A model generated the notes under the pieces. That model was not told the DNA's origin. It was given only the letters and a program-made list of their open reading frames with translations, and did no database searches. From the NCBI GenBank assembly GCA_001606155.1, contig LODT01000034.1, forward strand, positions 62,001 through 126,000: DNA of 64,000 bases, read 5' to 3'. This DNA comes from Tieghemostelium lacteum. Its lineage: Eukaryota; Evosea; Eumycetozoa; Dictyosteliales; Raperosteliaceae. Positions 32,839 through 43,022 of the stretch are shown here, piece by piece. Each line of letters begins with the position of its first letter. Within the stretch, counting starts at the first letter, position 1. A program made the translations under genes and the position numbers.

Positions 32839-33315
32839 ATGTCAATCAACACCCTAAAAGAAGTATTTAGTCAATTTTTAAAAGTAGTTAATTTATCAGA
32901 ATTAAATTATAATTTTACCCAATATGACAAATATTCTATAATCTTTGAATACAAAAATCAAAATTGGAGGGCAACAATTAGCAAACAAATTTCAAACTAT
33001 GAGAATAGAATAGTAAAATTTATTAAAATCAAAATACCTTATGAGATATTAGAGGTTATAAATGGAATGGAGAATATACTTTTATATTCAGAATGTGAAG
33101 ATTTAATTTGACTTCTTGATTCAATTGTACCTTTTAGTAAAGGTACATATCAATTTGATTTTAAAAATTTAGAAGGGAAATTTGAAGTAAATTATGAGAA
33201 AGATCCATACACAATCTTTAATATTAAATTTGAATATGGTATATATGAGACTTTGGTTAATGCTCACAGGTATACTCGCGAAGAGTTGAATCAAATATAT
33301 GCCAATAAAAAATGA
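32839..33315 (+). pseudogene. 158-codon gene interrupted by one in-frame TGA
   Basis: From the ATG at 32839 (MSINTLKEVFSQFLKVVNLS) the frame runs 90 codons to a TGA at 33109-33111, then continues in the same frame for 67 more sense codons (LLDSIVPFSKGTYQFDFKNL to TREELNQIYANKK) before the final TGA at 33313. Composition and style are the same on both sides, so this was one protein. It is either a recent nonsense mutation (TGG to TGA is the simplest), recoding, or a base error. I see no clear SECIS-like hairpin after the final stop. No family recognised; no membrane segment. Confidence 0.55.
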
Positions 33316-33393
33316 AGACTTTATTCAATAATCTAGATATTTTAGGTTTTATATTAATTAAATTAAACAATTATAGTATAGTTACATGTTGAT

Positions 33394-34777
33394 TTATTTT
33401 GTAAATTTAAAATATTTTTTAAGGTTTGGTAGGCAGATATCCCAATATGGTTTTCTAAATTCTGGAATTTCTTTGAGGATGGTAATATCATTTTGTATTG
33501 ATGATTCTTTTAAATGTGGAACTGGGTCTGAAAGTGATTGTGCATTTTCTTTATATTTCTGTAGAACTTTTTTTAGAATGATATAAGAGTAGGATAGATT
33601 TGTTGATGAATTGGTTTACCTTCAGTGTAATTACATATTAATGTTATAACATTAGTGGAATAGATTGTTTGTTGGAGCATTTCAACAGGTGTATTATCAA
33701 CTATTTCCTTGAATGTTTCTAATAATGAATACATAAAATCTGGATTTTTTTTTGCTTGGAATACACATTGAATCAATTGGTTTTCTTGAATTAGATCAAA
33801 CTTTTGCATATTCACCAAAGTACTAATACCAGTAAAAAACTGGTAAAGTGAATTGGATGCACTGTGCAACATGAAAACTGATAAATGTTTTGCAAAACGG
33901 TGACTATATTCATCAGGAGCTACCCTAATGAGATTAAACAATCCAGAAATAGTAAATTGGTGATGATTGGTATCCTCTAATAACAAGTCAATCATTCTAC
34001 CAAGAAGTTGATATTTAATAAATTTTGAAATTGTAAAGTCTAAATTTGATTGGCACAGACTTTGAATTACAGAACCAATCTACAAATATATATCAGACTC
34101 GAATGTAAATTTAGGGTCTAATATATAAGAAGAAAAGTTCAATGTTTCATCAATAGTTCTTTCTAATTGAGCTCTGTTTAAAGATTGATTTAAATATGAG
34201 AATCCATGTAACATATTTAAAAGATTCTGATGTCACTGCAAGTGTATCTCTCTCTATTAGATTTTTCATATTCCTTATTGAAATTTCATGTGCATTTCTT
34301 TCCAATAAGATATTAGATGTATCCTTATTATAAAATATAATTGATGCTATACATTGTGATGCTAAAGATTGTATCTGTACATCGGTACTATAAAGTAATC
34401 TCATACATCCTCCTAATGCGCCTTGTTCAACAAGCTTTCTTCCAACATCACAATGTAATATGCATAATCTACTGATTAATAAACATAATTCTTTCTAAAT
34501 TTGTAATTAGTATTCTAAAATTCTATCCAATATAAGTCCAAAAACTAACTTACATTAACTACATTATCTTGACATTCATTAAATAAGTGAACAATTTTTT
34601 TAAGAGATGGAATATTTTCTAATATTATAGGTATTGGTTCTAAATAAAATAAATTTTCATTATTGCATTAAAAGTTTTAAAATCTTTTCATAATCTGTAT
34701 CTTCACATTCTAATAATCCAGATAAAATATTTTTAATTGTATTATATATAATTTCATATTGTTCTTTTGTGTTAAAG
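33394..34777 (-). pseudogene. Decaying ARM/HEAT-like gene with several frame breaks
   Basis: Coding sequence is spread over all three minus-strand frames: about 34777-34670 (NTKEQYEIIYNTIKNILSG), 34670-34555 (NNENLFYLEPIPIILENIPS), a normal GTAAGT...TTTAG intron (34497-34555), about 34496-34220 (LCLLISRLCILHCDVGRKLV), then a shift to HGFSYLNQSLNRAQLERTID, an in-frame TAG at 34080-34082, QFTISGLFNLIRVAPDEYSH, and after another shift near 33585 KKVLQKYKENAQSLSDPVPH to TAA at 33394. The shifts fall at about 34670, 34220 and 33585, mostly in A/T runs. The protein is helical and ARM-like (EQGALGGCMRLLYSTDVQIQ). Either a pseudogene or affected by homopolymer base errors. The 5' end is unclear and abuts the MetRS gene. 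Confidence 0.65.
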
Positions 34778-34809
34778 AAAATAAAAAATTTTTTATTATA
34801 GTGATTCAA

Positions 34810-36519
34810 ATGATTAGCAGATTATGCACAAATTCTTATAAATTTTATTTAAATAATTTCAAATATTATAGTACCAATAGCAATAACACACATTATAAGA
34901 ATAATGAAAAACTTTTAATAACCACACCTATATTTTATGTGAATGGACCACCACATATCGGGCATTTATATACATCATTATTAGCAGATTCAGTTTCAAG
35001 ATGGCAAAGATTCAAAGGTAGAAATGTTCTATTTATGACAGGTACAGACGAACACGGTGGAAAAGTAGATGAAGCAGCCAAAAAGAATGGGTTTACAAAT
35101 ACACTAGAATATTGTGATTCCATATCCAATAGATTTAAATCACTATTTCAATTATCACAAATTAGTAATGACGACTATATTCGAACAACCGAACCCAGAC
35201 ATAAAGAAACTGTATCCGAACTATGGAAACAATTGGAATCTAAAGGATTTATCTACAAGGGTGTTTACAAAGGTTGGTACTGTTCATCTGATGAAAGTTT
35301 CCTAACTGATGATCAAGTTACCGAAGGAATGTCTTTAGTAACCCCCACTAACCCCATTTCAAAAAAAACTATGATTTCGTTGGAATCTGGACATTCTGTA
35401 GAATGGGTGCAAGAGGAGAACTATATGTTTAGAATGTCATTGTTTAAAGAACGGGTACTGGAATGGCTTGACCAGGGGAACAAAGTGTATCCTCAGTCTT
35501 ATGAATCTCAAATCAGACAAATGTTGACAAATAAAGACGGTTTGAAAGATTTGTCAATTTCAAGACCAGTTTCTAGAATACCATGGGGTATTAGTGTACC
35601 TAATGATCCTACACAAACTGTGTATGTATGGTTAGATGCTTTAAGTAATTATCTAACTGTTACTGGGTATCCTAAAGTTAACCCTAACGACCCTGAAAGT
35701 CATTGGAAACATGCATGTCATATAATAGGTAAAGATATCATTAAATTCCATAGTATATACTGGCCTAGCTTTCTTTTAGCTGCTGGATATCCTCTTCCTG
35801 AGCAAATACTCTGTCATAGTCATTGGACAGTCAACAGAGAGAAAATGTCAAAATCTAGAGGAAATGTAGTAGACCCACTTCAAGCCATTGAAAAATTTGG
35901 TCTTGATCCTTTAAGATACTTTTTATTGAAAGGTGGTGGTTTGGAGAATGACGGTGACTATACAGAACATGAAGTTAATGTATGTCTGACTTCGGATCTT
36001 GCCAATACATTTGGTAATCTAATTTCAAGATCCACATCAAAATCCTTACATTTGACGAACCAGTGGCCTGAGGTATATATACCTTGTGATAAGTCTGAAA
36101 GTCTTGATGTAGAGCTTATAGAATCAATGAATGCAATGATAAGTAATACTCAAATACTATTTGATAAAGGTAATTTCAAAGATGGTATCTATGTCATTAT
36201 GAAATTCCTTTATAAATCCAATGCATATTTCAATGATGTGAAACCTTGGACTTTAGTTCCAAAACCACAAAAATCAATTCAAGGTGATGTCAAGAGACTA
36301 GATCAGGCCATGTACCTAACAATGGAGTGCATACGTATAACTGCACTCTTACTTGCACCTATTATACCTCAATCCATGTCTGAGTCACTCAATCATCTAG
36401 GTATACCAACTAACATGAGAACAATAGAGCAATTAAAATTTGGATACGATTATCAGAAACATTCTACTCCACTACCAAATGATTCTTTAATTTTATTCAA
36501 AAAGATTATTACCAAATAA
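34810..36519 (+). CDS. mars2: Methionyl-tRNA synthetase, mitochondrial type, 569 aa
   Basis: Charges mitochondrial tRNA-Met. The start is the ATG at 34810 (MISRLCTNSYKFYLNNFKYY), a Lys/Arg/Ser/Asn-rich, acid-free presequence of about 35 residues. Class I motifs are present: HIGH in PIFYVNGPPHIGHLYTSLLA and KMSKS in NREKMSKSRGNVVDPLQ. The zinc-knuckle region is reduced as in bacterial/mitochondrial forms, and the anticodon-binding helical domain follows (NDVKPWTLVPKPQKSIQGDV). There is no C-terminal EMAP-II extension, again as in organellar enzymes. Single exon. Its promoter overlaps the 5' end of the divergent pseudogene. Confidence 0.94.
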   Translation: MISRLCTNSYKFYLNNFKYYSTNSNNTHYKNNEKLLITTPIFYVNGPPHIGHLYTSLLADSVSRWQRFKGRNVLFMTGTDEHGGKVDEAAKKNGFTNTLEYCDSISNRFKSLFQLSQISNDDYIRTTEPRHKETVSELWKQLESKGFIYKGVYKGWYCSSDESFLTDDQVTEGMSLVTPTNPISKKTMISLESGHSVEWVQEENYMFRMSLFKERVLEWLDQGNKVYPQSYESQIRQMLTNKDGLKDLSISRPVSRIPWGISVPNDPTQTVYVWLDALSNYLTVTGYPKVNPNDPESHWKHACHIIGKDIIKFHSIYWPSFLLAAGYPLPEQILCHSHWTVNREKMSKSRGNVVDPLQAIEKFGLDPLRYFLLKGGGLENDGDYTEHEVNVCLTSDLANTFGNLISRSTSKSLHLTNQWPEVYIPCDKSESLDVELIESMNAMISNTQILFDKGNFKDGIYVIMKFLYKSNAYFNDVKPWTLVPKPQKSIQGDVKRLDQAMYLTMECIRITALLLAPIIPQSMSESLNHLGIPTNMRTIEQLKFGYDYQKHSTPLPNDSLILFKKIITK

Positions 36520-36655
36520 ACCACGAAATGTAAATGTCTACCAAATCAATACAAATTTTCTTTGACTTCATAGTTATTTTATGAATTTACCATTTGTTAT
36601 TAAAAGTGTTACTTTCAAGTAATAAAATATCATTTATTTTAAACTTGTAAAGCTT

Positions 36656-37612
36656 TTATTCGGATTTGGTGTTATTATTATTATTTTCATTGTTGGAATC
36701 ATTATTTATTTTCTCATCAACAGAGTTGAAATAATCCATATTTATATTCTCTAGGTCATTATCTGTGACAGCAATTACACCTCTGACATCTGATATCCAA
36801 TACATTAGCATTCTCTCAATACCGCCTTTAAGAGTAGCCTGTGAGGAAGAACATGAAGAACATGACCCCTGTAGTTTAACCATTACAATACCATCTTTGA
36901 AACCTACATATTGAATATTACCTCCATCTTCCAAGATATTAGGTCTAACACGGGTTTCAATGAGTTCTTTAATCATTGCTACTGTTTCGTCATCTTCTGG
37001 CAGAATTAAAGTATCACTATTTTCAACCTCAGGTTGATCAGTGAGAACCTCTTTACCAGAGTGAAAAAAATCAATTATAGTACCAAAAATTTGTGGCTTC
37101 AGTATAGACCATTCTACATCTGGTTCCTTATTTACAGAAATGTAGTTTGAACTCAAAAACACTCTATTTACACCATCCAATTTAAATAATTGATTTGCCA
37201 ATGGTGATATCTGTGTAGATTTAAAATCTGGGAAATCCATATATTTGCCATCGGGTAACACTTGGATCCCAGGTAAAAACTTTAAATTATCTGAATTTGG
37301 TGTTGTTTCTGTCTGTATAAATATACTTTGATTCTTTTTTGAATCATCTTCTTTGGTATTAAAAAAATCCTTTATAATATTTCCCTCTGTTCCTGATGTG
37401 GAATAGTATCTGTTATTTACTAATCTACATTTATTACTATTATATATATTTAGAATATTATTGGTGCTACTAATGTTATTCTGTTTAAATGAAATGACAC
37501 AACTAGAACTAGAAGTAATATATGATCTAGTTGATATCAATAGACTACTTTTAAAACTATTTGTACCTCTAAACTTGTTTAAAACAAGTAATGATTTATA
37601 CAAATGGTTCAT
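36656..37612 (-). CDS. nfu1: NFU1-type mitochondrial Fe-S cluster carrier, 318 aa
   Basis: Delivers [4Fe-4S] clusters to mitochondrial targets such as lipoyl synthase and complexes I/II. The start is the ATG at 37612 (MNHLYKSLLVLNKFRGTNSF), a mitochondrial presequence; the open frame extends further without ATG. The Nfu N-terminal domain begins near residue 100 (IFIQTETTPNSDNLKFLPG; SPLANQLFKLDGVNRVFLS) and the NifU-like domain near 210 (MIKELIETRVRPNILEDGGN). The cluster-binding CxxC is intact in LQGSCSSCSSSQATLKGGIE. It ends in a short Asn-rich tail. Single exon. Confidence 0.94.
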   Translation of the reverse strand: MNHLYKSLLVLNKFRGTNSFKSSLLISTRSYITSSSSCVISFKQNNISSTNNILNIYNSNKCRLVNNRYYSTSGTEGNIIKDFFNTKEDDSKKNQSIFIQTETTPNSDNLKFLPGIQVLPDGKYMDFPDFKSTQISPLANQLFKLDGVNRVFLSSNYISVNKEPDVEWSILKPQIFGTIIDFFHSGKEVLTDQPEVENSDTLILPEDDETVAMIKELIETRVRPNILEDGGNIQYVGFKDGIVMVKLQGSCSSCSSSQATLKGGIERMLMYWISDVRGVIAVTDNDLENINMDYFNSVDEKINNDSNNENNNNNTKSE

Positions 37613-37767
37613 TTTGTTGTTGAGTTTTAGAAAATTAAAAAAATATAAAAAAAAGATATCTTTTTCCAATTCAAAGGTGTTTTGTATTGATTCGGTAATT
37701 CGTTTGAAAGAATCTCAAAGAATGATTTATTATTTTTTTTTTTCATTGTTGACTAAACTACTTAAAT

Positions 37768-38343
37768 ATGTCAGATTTAAAATTAATTCTTGGAGACTAT
37801 GATCAATTCTTTAAAATTATCTTTAAACATTTAGAAAACACGGGTATAAAAGAAATTGACCAATATGAAGTAGATCATTTATGTTACAGAGTAACATCAG
37901 AGGCTATGTACCAACAAAAGAAAATAGAACTATCAAAAGTTGGTGATCTACTAACAGAGACAATGATTAATGGTAGACCAATTTCTGTATTTAAACTAAA
38001 TAATCCAATTCAATATCAAAACAGATTGATACCAGCAATTGAATTACCATGTCCAAAACCAATTTCACATCATGTGCAGGGTTTAGAACATATGGAAATG
38101 GTAATCAATTGTGATTTTGATAGTATGAGATCTAAATATTCTCACATTGATTGGGTATTGGCTGGAATCAATAAATCATTTAATGCTGATTTGGAAATTG
38201 AATTTACACTCTCTCAACAAGATAAACTTGACTTACAATATCCTCCATCAACCTACAATGAAAAAAGAACTATCTCTGTAAAATTCCATCATCTACCTCT
38301 CGAAAAAGTTGTTGAAATTGAAAAGCAACAAGGCACTAAATAA
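37768..38343 (+). CDS. YecM-like (VOC-fold) protein, 191 aa
   Basis: Resembles bacterial YecM proteins, which have a glyoxalase/VOC-type fold and probable metal-binding site: YEVDHLCYRVTSEAMYQQKK (conserved D-H at the fold start), LLTETMINGRPISVFKL, AIELPCPKP and HHVQGLEHMEMVI. The function of the family is not established. ATG at 37768 directly follows the divergent NFU1 promoter (155 bp between starts). Single exon, no targeting signal seen. Its closest relatives being bacterial would fit an old horizontal transfer; codon use is like the neighbours, so it is well ameliorated. Confidence 0.8.
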   Translation: MSDLKLILGDYDQFFKIIFKHLENTGIKEIDQYEVDHLCYRVTSEAMYQQKKIELSKVGDLLTETMINGRPISVFKLNNPIQYQNRLIPAIELPCPKPISHHVQGLEHMEMVINCDFDSMRSKYSHIDWVLAGINKSFNADLEIEFTLSQQDKLDLQYPPSTYNEKRTISVKFHHLPLEKVVEIEKQQGTK

Positions 38344-38470
38344 ACAATTTAAATTTTTAAAATAAAAGAAAAGCAATAATATCACACAAGAATCAATATA
38401 ACATATTGTTCTCGAGAGTGGGCGTGTTTTTTTTATATATAAATTTTCTTTATTGTTACTGTAACTAAAT

Positions 38471-39174
38471 TTATCTAAGTCTTCTAGCTTCACGTTCAGT
38501 TTCCTATAATAGTTTAAAAAAATATTTAGTTAGTTTATGTGAACAAATAACAATTATGAAGATAAGAATACATACGAGTAAACAGAGAATGTCGTTCTTT
38601 TGGACTGGACCTTTAACGTTTCTCAAAAGAGATCTTTCCTTTTCTTTTTCGTTGGTTAAAAATTCAACACGGACTTGAGTGACAGCACCACGTGAACCAG
38701 TACGGCAAAGTACTTCAGTAACTTTAGCTAATTGAACTTTCTCAGTAACGGCGGCTTGAGTTTGTTCTTTGACTTCTTCAGTAGCTTTTTTGGAATCCTT
38801 AGACTATTTGTTTTAACAATATCAAAAAATGTTAGAATTCCATTTAAAAAAGACTGATGATATAATATTTCTATATCAATCCACCAATTAAGTTAAAAAA
38901 ATTATCAATAATAGTTTTGGTTCAATGAATCATCCACATAATTTGCATATTTGAAAGCAATAATCATTTTTTCAAATAATCATTTGAATGTGTATGAAAC
39001 TTTAAAATAACTCGTCGTTTTTTTTAACACAAATCTAATATCCTGTAATTTTTTTATCTATTCCTGTATGTCTTCATTTTCTAACTCTCTCTTATGCTGT
39101 GATTTCATTTTTAAAACTATTGTATTTTTTCTCTTAATGGTAAATGATATATTGTATGAGCATATATTTACCAT
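38471..39174 (-). CDS. rps28: 40S ribosomal protein S28, 87 aa, three exons
   Basis: Exon 3 (38471-38503) encodes [10 protein letters not shown], the invariant S28 end; exon 2 (38576-38803) encodes [27 protein letters not shown] and [16 protein letters not shown], the S28 core. Exon 2 begins in phase 0 with TCT and no ATG, so the start must be spliced in: an ATG at 39172-39174 is followed at once by donor GTAAAT, giving a first coding exon of exactly one codon. An N-terminal extension of about 22 residues ([20 protein letters not shown]) precedes the usual S28 start. Codons are biased to C-ending, as for ribosomal genes. Exons 2 and 3 are certain; exon 1 is likely. Confidence 0.88.
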
Positions 39175-39839
39175 TTTATATATACTGTAACCAACGGGAG
39201 AGAGAGGAAAAAAATTTTTTTTTTTTTTTTTTTTTTTGAGCGATAGAATCGAAAAAAAATTGGTCCAATTTTTACAAAGTTTTTACACAAAAGTCTTCAG
39301 AATTTCATTTGAACAAATAAAAGAAATTAAATAAAAATAATCAAACTCTATGAAATTTATATCAATGACAATGATTTATTCACAATTAAATTTATACTTC
39401 AATTGATTTAAATGATAATTGAATTTTTAAAAATTAAATGAAATTAATTTTAATAATATGTTTTGAAAGGATTATAGAAAATAATATTTTGTTAAATAAA
39501 GTTTACATTTCAACTGATATAATTGTGAAAATAAAACATGTTTTATTTTATCAATTTTTGATCAAAAAATAAAACTTTTGATAAATTGTTCTAAAAAACT
39601 TTTTGACGATCTTTTTTTATTTTATTTTTTCAACTTATCGGATAATATATCCAATGAATCTCTCAGATTAATAATAATAATTTTATATATATTTAACATC
39701 TTTAATTGCATTGTATTTATTTCTACAAACATATATTAATATACATTCATTTGGGCAAAAAAAAACCTATAAACTTAACTAAAAAACACCAAAAAAAACA
39801 TTTTAAAAATTTAACATCATCACACACATAAATACAAAA
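39175..39839. promoter_or_regulatory. Divergent promoter, RPS28 and mitochondrial carrier
   Basis: A/T-rich interval of 665 bp without coding potential. Close to the RPS28 start it holds TATATATACTG and a GC-rich patch CCAACGGGAG at 39191, followed by seven A and a 23-base T run (39215-39237), a probable nucleosome-excluding tract for a highly expressed gene. Confidence 0.45.
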
Positions 39840-41214
39840 ATGTCAAATAATAGTAATAATAATAATAATAATAATAACAATAACAACAATATAACAACAA
39901 TTGATGATAAAAAAATAAAATTAAGAAAATTATTTGATCAATTTGATACAGATAAAGATGGATCTATAAATAAACAAGAATTAAAGAATGGATTTAAACT
40001 TCATGGTATAGATATTCACGATGTAAATATGATTAATTAGAGTGTAGGATTATGTGGGAAACTGTATAAATAGTAATACTAATATCAAAATATGATAATG
40101 ATGTAATCATGATTAATAATAATAAATATAATAATAATAATAGGAACAAATTGCAAAAATGTTTGAGATTGCCGATTCGAATAAGAACCACACTATAGAG
40201 TGGGACGAATTTTTTGGAATACTTAGAGGATCGGAATCACATGATATTGAAGATATAGCAGAATATTGGTTATCGAAACCTGGAATGACTAGAATTGTAT
40301 CGACTAATGAAGCACCATCATGGAAATTATTATTGAGTGGTGGTGTTGCAGGAGCTATATCGAGAACATGTACATCACCATTAGAGAGATTAAAGATACT
40401 CAATCAAGTACAACACTTGAAATTAGAGACAAACTCACCTAGTCAGTATAAGGCTGGTAGCGGAATTATAAGATCACTGTACACAATGTTCAAAACTGAA
40501 GGTTTTGTAGGATTGTTTAAAGGAAATGGTACCAATGTTATCAGAATAGCACCCTATTCAGCAATACAGTTCTTCAGTTATGAAAAATACAAAAGGTGGA
40601 TGATGGAACCTGGAAAGAATAATCTATCGACACAGCAGAATCTTCTAGTAGGTGGTTGTGCTGGTGTTACCAGTCTCTTTTGTACCTATCCTTTGGATTT
40701 GATTCGGTCGAGATTGACTGTTCAAGTACATACTGCAAAATACACGGGTATCTCTGATGCCTATTTTAAGATTGTAGCTGAAGAGGGTTATAGAGGTCTC
40801 TATAAGGGTTTGGTAACTAGCGCACTAGGTGTTGCACCCTATGTTGCTATAAACTTTACCACTTATGAGAATCTAAAAAAATTCCTCATGAAAGACAAAG
40901 CTCCTTCCGTCTTTGAGAGTTTGGCTTTTGGTGCCATCTCTGGTGCCACTGCTCAGACTGTTACCTATCCGATTGATCTCATTAGACGTCGTCTACAAGT
41001 TCAGGGTATAGGTGGTAAAGATCATATTTATTCTGGTCTCTTTGATGCCATGCAAAAAATTGTAAAAGAAGAAGGTGTCAGAGGTCTCTACAATGGTATG
41101 GTTCCATGTTATCTCAAAGTTATCCCTGCCATCAGTATTAGTTTTTGTGTTTATGAAGTAATGAAAAAGATTTTAAAAATTGAAACAAACAAAATCTCCT
41201 ACTCAAGTGGTTAA
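39840..41214 (+). CDS. Ca2+-regulated mitochondrial carrier (SCaMC / ATP-Mg-Pi type), 417 aa
   Basis: Inner-membrane exchanger of ATP-Mg for phosphate, switched by calcium. Exon 1 is 39840-40022 and exon 2 is 40144-41214; donor GTAAAT, acceptor ATAG, phase 0, joining IDIHD to [15 protein letters not shown]. After an Asn run, two EF-hands are visible: [12 protein letters not shown] (complete) and [12 protein letters not shown] (Thr at the usual Gly-adjacent site; less canonical). Animal SCaMCs have four EF-hands, so the domain is half size. Three carrier repeats follow, with signatures [17 protein letters not shown] and [10 protein letters not shown]. It corresponds to the D. discoideum mcf family; the exact member is not assigned. 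The intron separates the two EF-hands. Confidence 0.92.
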
Positions 41215-41561
41215 TAGTATATAACTCAAATTCTTTATAAATTATATTAGTAAGAGAGAAATCAACAGAAAATTACAAAAGAGATATAATAATAATAATT
41301 TGTGAAATAAAATTAAAAAAAAAAAATCTTCATTATTTGAATTCGAAACCCTCCACTTTTATTCAATTAGACTGTTATCTTTTTTTAAAAATTTCAAATT
41401 TTAAAAAAATTAACGGTTATAAAAAAATTGTGGTAAATAAAAAGATGAATTCTTGTTATTATTCTTTTTTTTTTAATTTAAATTATATATATCTATCTCT
41501 ATTATTAACCTTTCTTTTTTATTTATTTATTTAAATACACACACACACAATCAAATCAAAA
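41215..41561. other. AT-rich spacer and CDC20 promoter
   Basis: 347 bp of A/T-rich sequence between the carrier stop and the CDC20 start. It holds long T runs and a (CA)n stretch, ACACACACACACA near 41537-41549, close to the CDC20 start codon. No coding potential. Confidence 0.4.
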
Positions 41562-43022
41562 ATGAACTCCAATTTTGAAACTGCAGAATTAGAACAATTG
41601 TTATCACTAAATACCCCATTAGAGAATGTCGAAGCTAGATGGCAAAGAAAAGCTAGAGAAATGAATAACCAAGCTAATAGTGCTATGAACTCAAGTGTCA
41701 ATGGTGGTGGTGACAGATTTATTCCAAATAAGATGAATATTGATATTGGACATTTTAACTTGACCAAAGAGAATGCTAATCCAAATCTAGAGTCTTTGGT
41801 CTCTGATTACTATAAGGACTCATTGGCTAACTCCATGTTTTCCAGCAGCTTAGACGGACAGAATGAACTCCAATCCAAGATTTTGTCATTCCAGACTAAA
41901 GCTCCAGTAAATCAAAACCAGGTATCCAGTAACAGTTCATTACGTGTATTGTATAGTCAAAATAAGGTCTCTGAACAAAATCAATGCTCACAAGCAAAGA
42001 AATCTTTCAGACAGATTCCAAAGACTCCCGAGAGAATTTTGGATGCTCCTGATCTTGTTGATGACTATTACTTGAATCTCTTGGATTGGTCCAGTCAGAA
42101 TATCATTGCTATTCCTTTAGCTCAGACTGTGTACCTTTGGAATGCTACAACATCAGAAATTCAAAGACTTTTTCAAGTTGATGCTCAAGATGACTATATA
42201 ACCTCACTAAGCTGGTCTAAGGATGGTAACTATCTCGCTGTTGGTACTAATAGCCATGTTGTTCAGTTATGGGATGTTGAACACCAAAAGAAAGTTCGTG
42301 AACTTCGTGGACATGCTGGAAGAGTCGGTGCTCTCGCTTGGAATAACTATATCCTCTCATCTGGATCTGCTGATACCAATATCTTCAATCACGATGTACG
42401 TATCCAATCACACCATGTATCCACTCTCTCTGGACATCAACAAGAAGTCTGCGGCCTCAAATGGTCACATGACGGTCAACAACTCGCCTCAGGAGGTAAT
42501 GACAATATCGTAAACATCTGGGACGTAAATTCTGAAAACTTTGAAACCCCACTCCACACATTTGAACAACATACCGCAGCTGTACGTGCTCTTGCCTGGT
42601 GTCCATTCCAACCTAATCTCTTGGCTTCTGGCGGTGGTGCTGCTGATCGTACCATTCGTTTCTGGAATACCCAAACTGGTGTATGCCTTAACAGTATTGA
42701 TACCATGTCACAAGTCTGTTCACTTCAATGGTCTATCCACTACAAGGAAATTGTCTCAAGCCATGGTTTCTCTCAAAATCAGTTATGTGTATGGAAATAT
42801 CCAACTATGGTTAAAGTAGCTGAGTTGACTGGTCACACCTCCAGAGCTCTTCATACTGCTATTTCTCCAGATGGTGAAACTATTGTCTCTGCATCTGGTG
42901 ATGAGACATTACGTTTCTGGAGAATTTTTGAAAAGGAAAACAAAATTCCATCAGTTGCCAGAAAAGTTAAGGAATCTCAAGACTCTTCTATCTTGAAGGG
43001 TTCAAATTCCTTAATTCGTTAA
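41562..43022 (+). CDS. cdc20: CDC20/Fizzy, activator of the anaphase-promoting complex
   Basis: Brings substrates to the APC/C at mitosis and is the target of the spindle checkpoint. 486 aa, single exon. N-terminal elements: C-box DRFIPNK (residues about 51-57) and a KEN box in NLTKENANPNLE. The propeller starts at IPKTPERILDAPDLVDDYYL and has seven WD blades, including LSSGSADTNIFNHDVR, LSGHQQEVCGLKWSHDGQQL and ASGGNDNIVNIWDV. The C-terminus ends LIR, with the Ile-Arg tail that docks on the APC/C. Sequence features (LDAPDLVDDYYLNLLDWSS) fit CDC20 rather than CDH1. Many C-ending codons. The spacer after the stop contains a perfect hairpin. Confidence 0.95.
   Translation: MNSNFETAELEQLLSLNTPLENVEARWQRKAREMNNQANSAMNSSVNGGGDRFIPNKMNIDIGHFNLTKENANPNLESLVSDYYKDSLANSMFSSSLDGQNELQSKILSFQTKAPVNQNQVSSNSSLRVLYSQNKVSEQNQCSQAKKSFRQIPKTPERILDAPDLVDDYYLNLLDWSSQNIIAIPLAQTVYLWNATTSEIQRLFQVDAQDDYITSLSWSKDGNYLAVGTNSHVVQLWDVEHQKKVRELRGHAGRVGALAWNNYILSSGSADTNIFNHDVRIQSHHVSTLSGHQQEVCGLKWSHDGQQLASGGNDNIVNIWDVNSENFETPLHTFEQHTAAVRALAWCPFQPNLLASGGGAADRTIRFWNTQTGVCLNSIDTMSQVCSLQWSIHYKEIVSSHGFSQNQLCVWKYPTMVKVAELTGHTSRALHTAISPDGETIVSASGDETLRFWRIFEKENKIPSVARKVKESQDSSILKGSNSLIR

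Noticed and set aside
33109-33111. Selenocysteine codon
   Set aside because: No SECIS-like stem with the AUGA/GA core was seen after the final stop, and the residue context does not resemble a known selenoprotein.
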